Below are positions 7,157-7,281 of a stretch of 7,281 nucleotides of DNA, one piece after another. Each line of letters opens with the position of its first letter. The first letter of the stretch is position 1. Origin of the DNA: Bacilli bacterium (GTDB lineage: Bacteria; Bacillota_I; Bacilli_A; ML615J-28; CAG-698); contig JAEEJT010000197.1 of assembly GCA_016282055.1 (NCBI GenBank), positions 1 to 7,281 on the forward strand. Reading direction: 5' to 3'. The position numbers and the translations under genes are program-made. Below the pieces are notes generated by a model. It was not told the DNA's origin. It ran no database searches and saw nothing but the letters and a program-made list of their open reading frames with translations.

Positions 7157-7281
7157 ATTTACAATGTTTTAAAGAAGGCACACTTGTTAAAACATGTGAA
7201 GGCAATAAACCAATTGAAGATATTAAAGTTGGTGATTTAGTTTATTCATATAATGAACAAACTAAAACTAATGAACTAAAA
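7141..7281 (+). pseudogene. displaced Hint-toxin cassette, 5' end (orphan, no start; runs off window)
   Basis: After an in-frame TAA at 7138-7140 the frame reads four unrelated codons (I, L, A, L). From 7153 it then gives GNLQCFKEGTLVKTCEGNKP and the following residues of the Hint domain, identical to residues 1607-1649 of the Rhs protein. There is no ATG, GTG or TTG start with a ribosome site in this frame, so it is probably not translated where it lies. It looks like the front of an orphan C-terminal cassette as seen downstream of rhs, cdi and other polymorphic toxin loci. Such a silent module has Hint, a different toxin and its immunity gene, and can replace the active tip by recombination. 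The toxin part is outside the window. Confidence 0.8.
7151..7281 (+). repeat. direct repeat copy 2: start of Hint coding sequence
   Basis: This copy is identical to 5718-5848 over all 131 visible bases, 1433 bases downstream of copy 1, and continues past the right edge. No base has diverged even at third codon positions. That implies a recent duplication or ongoing gene conversion. Confidence 0.97.

Noticed and set aside
1..7281. Mycoplasma-type code with TGA as tryptophan
   Set aside because: All genes are full length under the standard code, use TGG for tryptophan and stop at TAA, so no recoding is needed despite the very low G+C.
5718..7281. Transposon or insertion sequence as source of the duplication
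   Set aside because: There is no transposase frame, no terminal inverted repeats bounding the 1433-base unit, and no target-site duplication. Homologous cassette duplication explains it better.
7151..7281. Repeat as pure assembly artefact at the end of a contig
   Set aside because: It cannot be fully excluded, because contigs often end inside repeats. However, the unique 35-base spacer, the sharp left boundary at the Hint start and the known orphan-cassette pattern fit a real genomic duplication.

Overview
The window is very AT-rich (hand-counted 60-base lines of the large gene give about 18-20% G+C). It is almost entirely coding, all on the + strand. It uses the standard bacterial code: tryptophan is TGG, stops are TAA, and no in-frame TGA is needed. 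Together with the purine-rich Shine-Dalgarno sites and a peptidoglycan-type Mur ligase, this suggests an uncultured low-GC Bacillota or walled Mycoplasmatota-like relative. That assignment is an inference from composition and gene content, not a taxonomic match.

Layout. (1) Bases 1-524 hold the 3' end of a MurE-like Mur ligase gene that is cut by the window edge. (2) Bases 508-900 overlap it by 17 bases and encode a 130-residue protein with one N-terminal membrane helix and a charged tail that resembles LLH-type phage holins. (3) Bases 902-6442, one base after that stop codon, encode an 1846-residue Rhs/YD-repeat polymorphic toxin. Its parts in order are a repeat-rich body, an Rhs core, a membrane helix with a glycine-zipper pretoxin segment, a self-cleaving Hint domain, and a roughly 100-residue LHH-type HNH/EndoVII nuclease. 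(4) Bases 6471-7115 encode a 214-residue protein with its own strong Shine-Dalgarno, in the position of the cognate immunity protein. (5) From 7151 to the window end there is an exact second copy of the 5' end of the Hint coding sequence. It has no start codon and a stop just upstream, which is the expected appearance of a displaced, silent Hint-toxin cassette.

How it fits together. The Rhs body would carry and shield the C-terminal nuclease, the Hint domain would release it by cleavage after Asn1745, and the 214-residue protein would protect the producer and its siblings. The Rhs protein has no visible signal peptide. The tightly linked holin-like membrane protein is therefore a candidate, though unproven, export partner. 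The duplicated Hint sequence offers a homology arm through which recombination could swap the present nuclease-immunity pair for another one beyond the right edge. The higher G+C of the nuclease and immunity region (about 38-43% in several lines) fits a cassette acquired from elsewhere.

The general architecture (Rhs + Hint + nuclease + immunity + orphan cassette) is a known theme of polymorphic toxin systems. The less ordinary parts are the holin-like partner, the exact Hint-anchored duplication, and the unassigned immunity protein.
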